From a virus, in IMG/VR virus record IMGVR_UViG_3300031707_000011, positions 1-64,000 of that record: 64,000 nt of DNA; one strand, 5' to 3'. Shown piece by piece: positions 6,916 through 15,798 of the stretch. The position numbers were made by a program, and so were the translations under genes. The notes under the pieces are model-generated. The model did no database searches and was not told the origin of the DNA. It saw only the letters and a list, made by a program, of their open reading frames with translations. Numbering within the stretch: the stretch's first letter is position 1; each line of letters begins with the position of its first letter.

Positions 6916-7300
6916 TAAGTCAGGGGTTCCACCCTCTGAGGTTGGTCCGAAAGGACCGAGGATGGGGAAGTTAAATCTTGGGGAGATGGTTGAAGCGGTA
7001 GTTCTAGCTACGTACATTAAGGTGCTTTGTCAAAAGCGTAATCTGCAAATGCAAGGGCAGTTCTTTGAGGGGCTGTTGGCTGGTTATGACCATTGGTTTA
7101 GAACTCTTAAAATTCCTCAGGATTTGTTTGATGAGCTTCAGGAGAAAATAGATAAAGATTTGGTTATGAAGAGGGCAGAAGAGTATATGGATAAGGCGAT
7201 GGGTCAACAGGGTAGAATAATTGTTCCTGGTGTTCAGGATGTTGCGGCGGCAAAAGCGGCTAAATCCATTTTTGATCGTCAGTTTAAGGTGGCTAAATGA
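6908..7300 (+). CDS. Hypothetical helical protein, 130 aa
   Basis: ATG 6908 follows GAGGAG and overlaps the glycosyltransferase stop. The Gly/Pro-rich first 25 residues look disordered; the rest is helical, with a moderately hydrophobic stretch around residues 25-40 that is not a membrane helix. Its stop overlaps the RlpA-like gene. No family is recognised. Confidence 0.55.
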   Translation: MSDKSGVPPSEVGPKGPRMGKLNLGEMVEAVVLATYIKVLCQKRNLQMQGQFFEGLLAGYDHWFRTLKIPQDLFDELQEKIDKDLVMKRAEEYMDKAMGQQGRIIVPGVQDVAAAKAAKSIFDRQFKVAK

Positions 7301-7641
7301 GTATGATTGTTTATGTTTTACTGCTTACATTTGTTATGACGGGAAGTGTTCTGACAGGTGTGGCATCTTGGTATGGACCTGGGTTTCATGGTAGGTTAAC
7401 AGCTAGTGGAGAAGTTTTTGATATGCACGCTATGACTGCTGCACACAGGAAACTCCCATTGGGGACGATGGTTAGTATCAGAAATATGTTGAATGGGAAG
7501 ACTGTGGTAGTGACAATCAACGACAGAGGACCCTATATTGATGGCAGGATGCTTGATGTTTCGTATGGGGTGGCTGTAAAGTTAGATATGGTGGATAGGG
7601 GGTTTTGTCCTGTGCAGGTTAAGGTTATGAGGTTACAATGA
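7297..7641 (+). CDS. RlpA-like double-psi beta-barrel protein, secreted, 114 aa
   Basis: The N-terminus is a signal peptide (residues 1-21, hydrophobic). The mature part is a single RlpA domain: ASWYGPGFHGRLTASGEVFD, then MTAAHRKLPLGT and the catalytic-type segment NDRGPY. RlpA proteins are septal lytic transglycosylases that cut denuded glycan strands. At 114 aa this is a minimal domain without the SPOR module. It may help cell-wall breakage or entry. ATG 7297 and ATG 7303 are both possible starts. Confidence 0.85.
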   Translation: MSMIVYVLLLTFVMTGSVLTGVASWYGPGFHGRLTASGEVFDMHAMTAAHRKLPLGTMVSIRNMLNGKTVVVTINDRGPYIDGRMLDVSYGVAVKLDMVDRGFCPVQVKVMRLQ

Positions 7642-8366
7642 AGGTTAGTGCTGGATGGTTTGTTTCAACACCGTGTGATGTGGAGTTTATAAAGCATTTA
7701 CATGGTCTGGAGAGGAATATTCAGGTGTCGTTCTATGAGAGACAGGATTTGTCGTGGACTTTGGCTCTGTCGCAGTATTCAGATAGAGTCACTTCTGTCC
7801 ATCTTCCTAAAGGGCTGTCTGTGAGTGATTATCGAGAAGGGGGAGTGGTTGACAGTCTCATGGATGCTTTTAGTACAGACCTTTTTGTTGTGCATCCTTG
7901 GGCTGAGGATTTAGAGATCATAGTTGATGTGGTACTGGAAAGAGAGAAGTTTTGTCTTTGTCTGGAGGGGTTTTCATTAGGGAAGGGTAAGGGAGGGGTG
8001 ATTAATTTAATAGAGCGATTTGGTAAAGTTATGCGTACCTATCCTCACATTGGTTTGTGTGTGGATTTCTCCCATATCGAGACTGAGGTGATGAGTTGGC
8101 AGTTGGTTAAGGCGTTGTTGCCTTACACAAAGATGTTACATGTGTCTACGGTGGTTGATGGTAAACCGCATCGGCCTATGTATAGTACATTGTCAACAGT
8201 TTTAGTAAGGCCACTTTTGAATCAATTTTTACAGACACCGATAACTTCGGTGAAGGAGGTCGTGGTAGAGTACGATAAAGAATTTCAGAAAGACCTGTTA
8301 AAAGATACGGCTCGTTTGAGTGAGTGGGTAGAGGAAAAAAGGAGGAAATTTAAAAATGACAAGTGA
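7638..8366 (+). CDS. TIM-barrel protein of the xylose isomerase/AP endonuclease 2 type, 242 aa
   Basis: ATG 7638 overlaps the RlpA-like stop. Strand-end motifs of the barrel are visible: FVVHPW, LCLEGF, IGLCVDFSHI, KMLHVS and VVVEYD. These carry the acidic and His residues that bind divalent metal in sugar isomerases and in endonuclease IV. The family contains both sugar-phosphate isomerases/epimerases and abasic-site nucleases. Length (242 aa) and an incomplete set of endonuclease IV ligands make an isomerase-like or unknown reaction more likely than DNA repair. Confidence 0.65.
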   Translation: MKVSAGWFVSTPCDVEFIKHLHGLERNIQVSFYERQDLSWTLALSQYSDRVTSVHLPKGLSVSDYREGGVVDSLMDAFSTDLFVVHPWAEDLEIIVDVVLEREKFCLCLEGFSLGKGKGGVINLIERFGKVMRTYPHIGLCVDFSHIETEVMSWQLVKALLPYTKMLHVSTVVDGKPHRPMYSTLSTVLVRPLLNQFLQTPITSVKEVVVEYDKEFQKDLLKDTARLSEWVEEKRRKFKNDK

Positions 8367-8595
8367 CAAGTATGAGTATCGCGTGTTTAGTCCCAATGCT
8401 TTTGTTACTCCTGAAGCTATGGAGGAAAGCATGAACGCTTTGGGTGAAGAGGGCTTCAGATTTATTTCGGCGTTTAAGTTTGGTACTTCTGACTTTTTGC
8501 TGTTCAGCAAGCCGAAATTTATGAAAATGCCTTATCGAGTGCAAGGAGATTCTACAGGAAAATTTACTATCAAAGGTGGAAGTTCGAGGGTATAG
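8356..8595 (+). CDS. DUF4177-like small protein, 79 aa
   Basis: ATG 8356 lies inside the end of the TIM-barrel gene. The sequence YEYRVF ... MNALGEEGFRFISAF matches the YEYK ... LNxLGxEGWE pattern of DUF4177, a small ferredoxin-like alpha/beta fold of unknown role. The last 20 residues are a basic extension. Confidence 0.5.
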   Translation: MTSDKYEYRVFSPNAFVTPEAMEESMNALGEEGFRFISAFKFGTSDFLLFSKPKFMKMPYRVQGDSTGKFTIKGGSSRV

Positions 8596-8612
8596 TAATA
8601 GGAGCGAAAATA

Positions 8613-8912
8613 ATGCGCCTAATGCAAAAGGTCAGTTTCCCAGGTGGTCGACAGTATGAACAATATACGGCAGAGTTCACGATTGAGGACCAGGATGTTC
8701 CAAAAGAACTGCTTGGTGAGTGCAACTTATTGGAAAGGATGTTTTTGTTCAACACCTTGGTTTCAATTGAGGGACTTTTGTTTCAATACGCCAAGGGTTA
8801 TATTTCCCTAGAAGAATACAAAGCACAAAAAGACAGGCTAATCAGTATTCTCTCGGACAAGTTGAAGAAGGTTCTTGGTGGGCTTTTGAGGGTGGAGAAT
8901 GGCAAGCGTTGA
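8613..8912 (+). CDS. Hypothetical protein, 99 aa
   Basis: AGGAG precedes ATG 8613. An N-terminal beta-type segment (residues 1-30) is followed by an acidic helix and a Leu-rich, Lys-rich helical half. No family is recognised. It ends by overlapping the start of the next gene (GAATGGC). It lies between the metabolic genes and the DNA-handling genes. Confidence 0.5.
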   Translation: MRLMQKVSFPGGRQYEQYTAEFTIEDQDVPKELLGECNLLERMFLFNTLVSIEGLLFQYAKGYISLEEYKAQKDRLISILSDKLKKVLGGLLRVENGKR

Positions 8913-9309
8913 CCTGAGTAATCTTTCCTTGACTTTTAAATTGCTGACGGACGCAATCTGTGTCAAACAGTTTGAGGATGACCGTGACATTTTAGAAATT
9001 AGCAGGTTGCTTCTGAAGGCACTAGTTTTGGCGTATGAGGCTAGAGTTTTTTTGCTGCGGGGTAGGAAAGAGGATTCGGCAGAGCAGTATTTAAAGTCTA
9101 CAGTTAATCTTGTGTTGAAGGGATTAGCGCAGGACGAGAGACGGGCCTACCGAAAACTAAGTGTATCTACAGAGGTAAGAGTCTATGAAGATGCTGTGGA
9201 GTATGTGGACGTAGTTTTAGAGGCCTGTAAGAGGTATGAATCAATGTTAAGGCTTGTTGCAGACTCAATGAAGTTAGGAGTAAAATTGGCCTTTGAAGGC
9301 CATAATTAG
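8899..9309 (+). CDS. Hypothetical helical protein, 136 aa
   Basis: ATG 8899 lies within the end of the preceding gene. The product is almost entirely alpha-helical by pattern (Leu/Val heptads, many Arg/Glu) and has no conserved catalytic motif. Position directly upstream of the ssDNA-binding protein and RecA suggests a part in replication or recombination, by context only. Confidence 0.5.
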   Translation: MASVDLSNLSLTFKLLTDAICVKQFEDDRDILEISRLLLKALVLAYEARVFLLRGRKEDSAEQYLKSTVNLVLKGLAQDERRAYRKLSVSTEVRVYEDAVEYVDVVLEACKRYESMLRLVADSMKLGVKLAFEGHN

Positions 9310-9322
9310 GAGGAATAAAAAT

Positions 9323-10168
9323 ATGAAACTGGATTTAGCGAACGCGAAACCAGAGGGCAGGGCTGAATTTCCACGGCTCTCTTTGAAAAAAGATGAGACG
9401 GCTAGAATTTGCATCCTCTCGACAAAGGATTGGGAAGTCTCCCTAAGGCATTTTGTCAACGGTGCTGGTTATGTCCATTGTCATGCTATGAAGGACGCTA
9501 AGGATGAGATTGACCTTCTTCGGATTGAGGAGGAGGGTGGTAATCCTGACAAGTGCATGATGTGTAAAATGGCTCTTCAGCAGGATAATGGACCTGTGGG
9601 TCGTCCTTACAGACGGTTTGCTTTGAGGGTACTTCGCTACGGGACTGACCTTTATGGGAAAGTCACTCTTCCTTTAAAGTTTTGGATGGAAATTTGGATT
9701 ATCAGTAACGAGAAGTACCGGCAGCTTAGACGGATTGTAGATGAATGGGGAAAGTTGGCTGAGCATGACCTTACTCTGACCTGCTCGGATGCTTCTTATC
9801 AAAAGATTTCTATTGATGTGAAAAAGGAAGCGGCCTGGATGAAAGATAAGCAGGGTGTGGTTGGTTATTGGAAAGCTGAACTTGGGAAGTACAAGTTGGA
9901 TGAGTGTCTGGGTAACTCCTATGACGAAAAGACTCTGGAGAAGAGGCTTTCTCTAGTTGCTCGCAGGGGTCAAAAAACGACTGCCGTCGAGTTAGAGGAA
10001 GACTCAGTTTTCTCCTCTGATGAGGCTAAACCCAAGCCGATTGGTGATGTATTTGGGGCGGGTGGTTCGGGAACAGCCTCACCGGTAGATAACGGAGAGG
10101 GTACTAAGACAGGGTTTAAAGAAGAAGCTGAAACCGTTGATTTCCTAAAGGAATTGGATATTTCCTGA
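9323..10168 (+). CDS. Probable ssDNA-binding protein (gp32-like), 281 aa
   Basis: A strong AGGAGG lies 9 bases before ATG 9323; the longer start at 9293 is rejected. Early residues contain a beta-rich segment followed by a Cys/His cluster (HCHAM ... CMMC), like the zinc site in the OB fold of T4 gp32. The C-terminal 50 residues are low-complexity and acidic, ending in ETVDFLKELDIS, as in proteins that recruit partners through an acidic tail. It directly precedes RecA with an ATGATGG-type overlap. Family assignment is from architecture, not from strong motif matches. Confidence 0.65.
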   Translation: MKLDLANAKPEGRAEFPRLSLKKDETARICILSTKDWEVSLRHFVNGAGYVHCHAMKDAKDEIDLLRIEEEGGNPDKCMMCKMALQQDNGPVGRPYRRFALRVLRYGTDLYGKVTLPLKFWMEIWIISNEKYRQLRRIVDEWGKLAEHDLTLTCSDASYQKISIDVKKEAAWMKDKQGVVGYWKAELGKYKLDECLGNSYDEKTLEKRLSLVARRGQKTTAVELEEDSVFSSDEAKPKPIGDVFGAGGSGTASPVDNGEGTKTGFKEEAETVDFLKELDIS

Positions 10169-11223
10169 TGGAAGATTGGCATAAGAGTATCGAACAGGAG
10201 TTTGGTAGTGATGTTTTTTTGTCTGGTTTTAGTGGCGATGTGGTTCCTACTGGAAGTTGTATTGTGGATGCTCTTACTGGTATTGGGGGTTTCCCTATTG
10301 GCGGAATTGTGGAAGTCTGTGGTACAGAGGGTAGCGGAAAGACAACGTTAGCCCTCACATCTATGGTATCGGCGTTGAGGTCAGGTAAGTCGGTGATGTG
10401 GTTAGATTTTGAGCGGAAACTCAGCAGTACCTATGCTAAGAAACTTGGAGTTAATTTCGATTTGGTTAGGGATTATGTGTTATCTCCTGAATCTATGGAA
10501 GATGGTTGGATGATGATTAATCGGTTTTGTGAGGCTCCTCAGCACAGAGGGGGTATGATTTTTGTGGATAGTGTGGCTGCTATGCCCCCTATCTCTGACC
10601 TAGAGAAAGTGAAACTGATTATCGGTCAGGTGCGTGTCGCAAGTATGGCACAAGTTATGTCGGTAGCGTTTCGTCAGATGATTAATGTCCTCAAAAAATC
10701 CCAGGTAGGGATAGTGTTTTTGAACCAAGAACGCAGTCTGATAGACACTACGGGAAGAAGCATAGGACAGAAAACAACCCCAGGAGGAGCGGCTCTTAAA
10801 TTTTACAGTTCGTTGCGGTTGAAAATGGAGATTAAAGGGGCCATAAAAGAGCCTCAAATTGACCCTATATCGGGGGTTGTAGCCGAAATTGTGACGGGAT
10901 TAAACATTCAGGTGACTGTGTTGAAGAATACGTTGGCTCCAAGTTATCGAAAAGCGTGGGTTGTTCTCCGTATGGATGAGGGTATCGACAACCTTACATC
11001 GGCGGTGAAAATCGCGGAGAATCTGGGTTGGATAAAGAAAAAGGGTTCTTATTATGTTCTGGCAGACCGATTTAGTGGCAGTGACACACTAGGTGGTCAC
11101 AAAGAACATGGTTTTGAGCGTTTGAGGAAGTTTTTTCTGAACAACTCTGATGTGATGGGTATTCTTATGAAGGACGTGAACGATTATCTAACGTCCAAAC
11201 CAATAAAATCAATGGAGGAGTAA
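10168..11223 (+). CDS. recA: RecA-type recombinase, 351 aa
   Basis: The protein has the RecA core: Walker A (GTEGSGKTT, residues 52-60), Walker B-type strand GMIFVDSVAA, a region corresponding to loop L1, and the L2 segment LNQERSL ... GRSIGQKTTPGGAALKFYSS. It forms filaments on ssDNA and drives strand exchange, needed for recombination-dependent phage replication together with the SbcCD-like, nuclease and resolvase genes nearby. The start codon overlaps the stop of the ssDNA-binding gene, so the two are translationally coupled. Confidence 0.9.
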   Translation: MEDWHKSIEQEFGSDVFLSGFSGDVVPTGSCIVDALTGIGGFPIGGIVEVCGTEGSGKTTLALTSMVSALRSGKSVMWLDFERKLSSTYAKKLGVNFDLVRDYVLSPESMEDGWMMINRFCEAPQHRGGMIFVDSVAAMPPISDLEKVKLIIGQVRVASMAQVMSVAFRQMINVLKKSQVGIVFLNQERSLIDTTGRSIGQKTTPGGAALKFYSSLRLKMEIKGAIKEPQIDPISGVVAEIVTGLNIQVTVLKNTLAPSYRKAWVVLRMDEGIDNLTSAVKIAENLGWIKKKGSYYVLADRFSGSDTLGGHKEHGFERLRKFFLNNSDVMGILMKDVNDYLTSKPIKSMEE

Positions 11224-12273
11224 ATGTCAACGGCTATTGAACGTGTAGAAAAACTCAGGGATGCTTTCCTGACTAAGGACCAGGCTCTAGAGAAGGCTGA
11301 GGTCTTTGAAAATTGTCAGGAGCTTCTTGTGAAGGGGAAAACTAAGTTTGAGTTTCATCCTTCAACGGCTAACACTTTTTTGATGCACTACAACAACGGT
11401 GAGTATGTGGTGAGCCAGGAAAGTTTTGTGAAGTTAGGTCGTCTGGTGGGGATTCCCTCTACCTATGCTGAGAAGATTCCGGCTCAGTATTTGTTCCCCC
11501 ATCTTAGTTACTGGTTTGCGGATGGTGACGTTGGCGTTAAGGCATTCATCCGTCCGACGAATGGCGGTGGGGATGTTCGGCCTAAGATTGCTGGTTTTGC
11601 CAAGGAAGACGCTTTCTACTATCCTCTGTCTCGCATTTTTGAGCAGATTGATAAGGTGCGTCCTGACTATCTTGTAGAGGGTTTGACAGATGTTACATGG
11701 AGAGACACCACCTTTGGACTTGTTTTTCCTGAAACTGAATTTATAGTTGACGTAGGGAAAGGTGAATTGAAGAGAGGTGACCATCTATTCGGAGGGGTTA
11801 AGGTTAGGACTTCTCTACTGGGTGAGTTCCCCTCTAAGGTTGCGGCTTTCTTTATGACTCTGATTTGTCTGAATGGGATGATTAGCCGAGATGAGATTTA
11901 TACATTCAATCGTCGTCTGGGGTTTGAGGGACTTGATGAGTGGTTGATAGACGGAATCACGAGTGCTATTGGTGCGCTTGAGTCTGAAATCGGTAAGGTT
12001 CGTAGGCTTACTGATATTGAGATTTCAGATGAGGCTATTCCCCCTTATGTATCCCATATGTTTGACCAGATGGGTATTAATCAGAAGACGAGGGAAGCAG
12101 TTTTAGGTAAGTTAGTTGAACGGCACCCCAGGAACCTGTATGACCTGATGAATGCTGTAACTGAGGTTGCTCATAGTATTGAGAACCGCAGGGAAGTGTA
12201 TACTTTACAGGCTTTGGGTGGGTTTGTGGCGAGTCACGCTGAGTCCTGTGACCGTTGCCACAGACCATTTTGA
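11224..12273 (+). CDS. DUF932-like protein, 349 aa
   Basis: ATG 11224 follows GGAGGAG and directly abuts RecA. The order of motifs (an N-terminal helix, LxxHYNNGEYxVS, LxRLVGIPSTYAEKIP, a central beta domain, then a Cys-containing LNGMISRDE and helical end) matches DUF932 phage/plasmid proteins of unknown function often found near recombination genes. An extra CDRCHRPF at the extreme C-terminus adds a CxxC pair. The gene is followed by a strong terminator, so it ends the operon that contains polymerase and RecA. Confidence 0.6.
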   Translation: MSTAIERVEKLRDAFLTKDQALEKAEVFENCQELLVKGKTKFEFHPSTANTFLMHYNNGEYVVSQESFVKLGRLVGIPSTYAEKIPAQYLFPHLSYWFADGDVGVKAFIRPTNGGGDVRPKIAGFAKEDAFYYPLSRIFEQIDKVRPDYLVEGLTDVTWRDTTFGLVFPETEFIVDVGKGELKRGDHLFGGVKVRTSLLGEFPSKVAAFFMTLICLNGMISRDEIYTFNRRLGFEGLDEWLIDGITSAIGALESEIGKVRRLTDIEISDEAIPPYVSHMFDQMGINQKTREAVLGKLVERHPRNLYDLMNAVTEVAHSIENRREVYTLQALGGFVASHAESCDRCHRPF

Positions 12274-12298
12274 TTCGTTCAGTTTTACCTCCTTGGGT

Positions 12299-12344
12299 GG
12301 GGGGAGAGGGCTTTATACTCCTTTCTTCCCTCTCCCCCCTTTTT
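12299..12344 (+). terminator. Rho-independent terminator after the RecA/DUF932 genes
   Basis: The arms GGGGGGAGAGGG (12299-12310) and CCCTCTCCCCCC (12328-12339) pair perfectly over 12 bp, with a 17-base loop, and are followed by five T residues (12340-12344). It is the only strong intrinsic terminator seen in the window and it separates two gene blocks. Confidence 0.85.
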
Positions 12345-12379
12345 ATTAGAGGCTATATTATGAGAATAGGAAGAAGTAG

Positions 12380-13111
12380 ATGCATGATAAAAAAGAATGG
12401 AATCCTGAGCATTTTGATGTCAATTATTATGAGAGGAGTGAGAAAACTCCTTATGGTGGTTTCCAGGTTCCGTATACATGGGAAAACTTTAAGAATCATG
12501 CTTACGCCAAAATCGCCTTTATTAGGAAGTATTTTGGTGGATTTGACATAAAGACAATCTTGTTCGGAGGTTGTGCTAAGGGATTTGAAGTGAGGGCAGC
12601 TAAAGAACTAGGTTACGACGCTTATGGGATTGATATATCAGAGTATGCTCTGGTTCATGCAGACCCGTCGGTGCTGTCTCAATGCACTCTTGGGTCTATT
12701 ACTGATTTATCTAAGTTTTATAAGGATGATTCGTTTGATTTATTTGCTTCATTTGATGCGTGGCATACGATTCATCCTGATGAAAGGGAACAGGCAGCTA
12801 AAGAGATAAGTCGAATCACCAAGAAAGGTATTCTAATACGGACGGGGTTTTGTTCTGGTAAACAAGTTGGATTTATTTCATACGATGGTGACGTTGAATA
12901 TATAGACCCTGAATTTAACGGTACGTATGACGGTAATCCGTCTTATCAGGATTCGATTGGTCTGTTCTTCAGACGGTTTGAAGAATTGGGTAAGTTTGCA
13001 GGTTTCTTTTCCCCTGTAGTCTGGGATAGGGATTACTTCATTTGGTACAGTCTGTGTCGTTCTGGTAATGACATGTTACGCAAGAATTATGGGGCAGGTG
13101 GTGGAGTTTGA
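12380..13111 (+). CDS. Class I SAM-dependent methyltransferase, 243 aa
   Basis: ATG 12380 follows GGAAG. The Rossmann motif I is ILFGGCAKGFEV (about residues 60-71), followed by the acidic YGIDIS and a strand FDLFASFDAWHTI in the motif IV position. The N-terminus EHFDVNYYERSEKTPYGGF is of the type seen in phage small-molecule or sugar methyltransferases. Substrate unknown. It is the first gene after the terminator and its end overlaps the SbcC-like gene. Confidence 0.7.
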   Translation: MHDKKEWNPEHFDVNYYERSEKTPYGGFQVPYTWENFKNHAYAKIAFIRKYFGGFDIKTILFGGCAKGFEVRAAKELGYDAYGIDISEYALVHADPSVLSQCTLGSITDLSKFYKDDSFDLFASFDAWHTIHPDEREQAAKEISRITKKGILIRTGFCSGKQVGFISYDGDVEYIDPEFNGTYDGNPSYQDSIGLFFRRFEELGKFAGFFSPVVWDRDYFIWYSLCRSGNDMLRKNYGAGGGV

Positions 13112-14052
13112 TTAAGACCATTGTAGTTAAGGGTTATCAGAGCCTCTATGACATCTCTCTGGAGATGGGGAAGTTCACAGTAATTTATGGTGAGTCAGAT
13201 GTCGGCAAAAGTAGTTTATACCGGGCGATCAGGGGTCTGCTGACGACTGAAAGCGGGGATGCATTCATTTCTAGGGGGGAGAAAGGTGCTTTTGTCTCTC
13301 TGACGCTAGATTCAGGGGAGAAGGTTACTTGGGTTAAGAGGCGGGGTCAGAGCAGTGAATATACTCTGGGTAATCAAATTTACAGGCGGTCCAAGCAAAT
13401 TCCAGACGAGATTGCGAAGGTGTTGAGGATTGCACCGATTGTTGTGGATGGTGACAAATTTTATCCCAATCTCAGGGGTCAGTTTGATAGTCTATTTCTG
13501 TTGTTTGATTCATCGTTGAAGAGGGCAAGGGTTCTGGGTTCTTTGATTTCCAATATTCTGTTAACTGGTATCCGTCAAGTTAACTTAGAGAGGAATCGGA
13601 ACGAAGCCGATATTAGGGCAGCAGGAGATTTGAAGCAATCTTTAGAGGATAGAGTGAGTCAGAACTGGGATGGTCTACTTAGAGAGACGGATACTTTAAA
13701 ACAGACTTTGGTTGTGGCTAGAAAGATTCTTGACCGGATTGAAGAGATTAGAGTTGTAGTAGAGGAAATGGAGACGCTCAAACCCTATGAGTCTTTGATT
13801 TATGCTCTTTTGAACGAGAAAGATTTAGTGAACTTGGTTGAATTACTTGACAGGTATAGCGAGATTGCTGAGGTAGTTGCGGAAGTTTCTGGTGAAAAGA
13901 GTTCACTTGAGAGGAATGAATTTTTGATGGGAAAGGTAGAAAAGGACAGGGATGGGGCTAAGATTCTGTTGGATGATATGAAAGAAAAACTGACAATTAC
14001 CTGTCCGAATTGTAAGCGCCCGATTTCGTTGGTGGAGATGGGAATTGACTGA
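13108..14052 (+). CDS. N-terminal half of a split Rad50/SbcC ATPase, 314 aa
   Basis: The N-terminus is the Rad50/SbcC type: FTVIYGESDVGKSSLYRA (Walker A, K34) after a short beta strand. Helical coiled coil follows and the protein ends with a zinc-hook-like CPNCKRPI (C299, C302) just before the stop. There is no Walker B or signature motif here; they are in the separate gene at 17155. In normal Rad50 both halves are in one chain joined at the hook, so this is a natural cut at the hook. It overlaps SbcD, its expected partner. Confidence 0.75.
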   Translation: MIKTIVVKGYQSLYDISLEMGKFTVIYGESDVGKSSLYRAIRGLLTTESGDAFISRGEKGAFVSLTLDSGEKVTWVKRRGQSSEYTLGNQIYRRSKQIPDEIAKVLRIAPIVVDGDKFYPNLRGQFDSLFLLFDSSLKRARVLGSLISNILLTGIRQVNLERNRNEADIRAAGDLKQSLEDRVSQNWDGLLRETDTLKQTLVVARKILDRIEEIRVVVEEMETLKPYESLIYALLNEKDLVNLVELLDRYSEIAEVVAEVSGEKSSLERNEFLMGKVEKDRDGAKILLDDMKEKLTITCPNCKRPISLVEMGID

Positions 14053-14986
14053 GATATTGTTCTGGTCGGACCCCCATAATTCTGATACTCCCCCCCGTAT
14101 GCGTAAGGATTCTTATTGTGAGGATATTCTTGCGAAGCAGGAGAAGATTGCCGAGTTGTCTAAGGGATATGATTTAGTTATTTGTGGTGGGGACGTTTTT
14201 CACCAGAAAAGGGCTGACAGGATATCGTATCGTTTGGTGAACAGGTTGTGTGAGATTTATCGAGAGATGGGTAATCTGATTATCGTTCCTGGTAATCATG
14301 ATGTTGAGACAAGGTGGGATTTCAAAGTGCGCCCTTTGGGAATTCTGTCTCATCTTCCAAATGTAAGGTTGAGCCACGCGGAGTCTATTGAATTTGATGA
14401 TTTTGTTATGCTGACGTATGGGGGGGCAGAATTCTTCCCTGAGGTAGAGTTTTTGAGTTGGTTAGAGGGTGAGTCTAGGTTGATTACTGTTAGAGATAAG
14501 AGACACAGGGTAGGGGTGTTTCATCAGGGTATTGGAAATACGGCATGGAATTTGCCTTTTCCTATGATTGATGCAAGGAAAGTTGAAAACTGGGTGGATT
14601 TTGGACTTATCGGTCATATTCACAGCCATGTAGGGTATGTTAGCGCAGGAAAGTTGTACTGTGCGGGGGCAATCAGCCGTGGTTCACTGACCGGTGATGA
14701 GGTGGATAGGCCGGTTTGTTATATGCATGTGGAGATTGGGAAAGACCAAATTTCCTGTGGTTTGCAGGAATTACCTATTAAAATGGGGGAGGAAGTTTTC
14801 AAGATTTCCGAGCGGATGGCTGAAAAAAAGACAGAGGCGGGGGTCAATCAATTTCTGTCTTACATAGAATCGTTTGACCTGCCCAAATCTATGAGTGCAG
14901 AGGAGATTATTTCCTATATCGAGTCCAATACAGAGATTGACAAGAAGGTTGCTCATAAGGCTGTGAGTGTCCTGAGGGGTTTGTGA
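14045..14986 (+). CDS. sbcD: SbcD/Mre11-type nuclease (metallophosphoesterase), 313 aa
   Basis: The start is TTG 14045, inside the end of the SbcC-like gene. The metal ligand motifs are complete: SDPH (D9, H11), GGDVFH (D50), PGNHD (N84-H85), FHQG (H160) and GHIHSH (H191, H193). The C-terminal 60 residues are helical and may bind the Rad50-like subunit. With the split ATPase it should form an exo/endonuclease that processes DNA ends or hairpins during recombination-dependent replication. Confidence 0.88.
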   Translation: MTEILFWSDPHNSDTPPRMRKDSYCEDILAKQEKIAELSKGYDLVICGGDVFHQKRADRISYRLVNRLCEIYREMGNLIIVPGNHDVETRWDFKVRPLGILSHLPNVRLSHAESIEFDDFVMLTYGGAEFFPEVEFLSWLEGESRLITVRDKRHRVGVFHQGIGNTAWNLPFPMIDARKVENWVDFGLIGHIHSHVGYVSAGKLYCAGAISRGSLTGDEVDRPVCYMHVEIGKDQISCGLQELPIKMGEEVFKISERMAEKKTEAGVNQFLSYIESFDLPKSMSAEEIISYIESNTEIDKKVAHKAVSVLRGL

Positions 14987-15798
14987 TGAAGTTATTTGAA
15001 ACGACGCTTTCTTATACGTTTCTCTCAACCTACCAGAAGTGCCATCGTCGGGCTTGGTTGCAGTACGTTAAGAAGGTTGTTCCGCCTGAGAAGGTCAATC
15101 AGAGGCCGTTTATCGTGGGAATTTGCGCAGACTGGTTGTTTAAGAAGTGGGTTGCTGGTGGCTACCACTCCGATTGGATGGAGCAAGAAGCCAGGGGAAT
15201 CTTTGAATGGTTTTCTACAAAAAGAGTGATTCGTTACCTAGATGGTTCAGATAAAGAGAAACTCATCCTCAAGTTGACTATGGCGGTGAAAGACCTACAA
15301 CAGGCTGCTTTAGACGAGAAGTTTCCTGATAGGGTGCTTAATCTTCAGAAAGAACTTAGGGTAGACTATAATCAATTTGTTATGTCAGGTAAGTTAGACA
15401 TCTGGTTTCCTGAGGAGAAAGCTATCTGCGATTTGAAGATAACATCGTCTATGAAGTACCTGGATAGTTTTCAACTGAGGTATTTTGCGTGGCTGATGGA
15501 GCGTAAACACACTATTTTTGTTGAGAAACTCACGTTTCTCTCTCCTATGATGAGGCCGTATCTCAAGGAGGTTTCTTGGTTGCCTAATGATAAGACAGAG
15601 TTTGACCTTCTGTTGTTTGACGTTCTGGGGCGGATTGCGTCGAATGATTGGTCTATAACAACTAAGGATTGCTGGAGTTGCCCTGTGGCATCCTTCTGCG
15701 AAGAGTTTACTGTGGAGGCTGAGAGAACGAAATCAGCTTCTGGTGGATTTAAGATAAAAATAGGAGTAGAAGATGGAGGTATCGAAGAAGAGTTATAA
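14986..15798 (+). CDS. Cas4/AddB-like Fe-S PD-(D/E)XK nuclease, 270 aa
   Basis: ATG 14986 overlaps the SbcD stop (TGATG). The nuclease core has E123, GKLDIW (D138) and DLK (D149, K151). One Cys near the N-terminus (C19, in QKCHRRAW) and three near the C-terminus (C229, C232 and C238, in CWSCPVASFC) are placed as the four 4Fe-4S ligands of Cas4 and AddB nucleases. It likely trims DNA ends to single strands for RecA. It sits directly after SbcD, consistent with a shared role in end processing. Confidence 0.82.
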   Translation: MKLFETTLSYTFLSTYQKCHRRAWLQYVKKVVPPEKVNQRPFIVGICADWLFKKWVAGGYHSDWMEQEARGIFEWFSTKRVIRYLDGSDKEKLILKLTMAVKDLQQAALDEKFPDRVLNLQKELRVDYNQFVMSGKLDIWFPEEKAICDLKITSSMKYLDSFQLRYFAWLMERKHTIFVEKLTFLSPMMRPYLKEVSWLPNDKTEFDLLLFDVLGRIASNDWSITTKDCWSCPVASFCEEFTVEAERTKSASGGFKIKIGVEDGGIEEEL

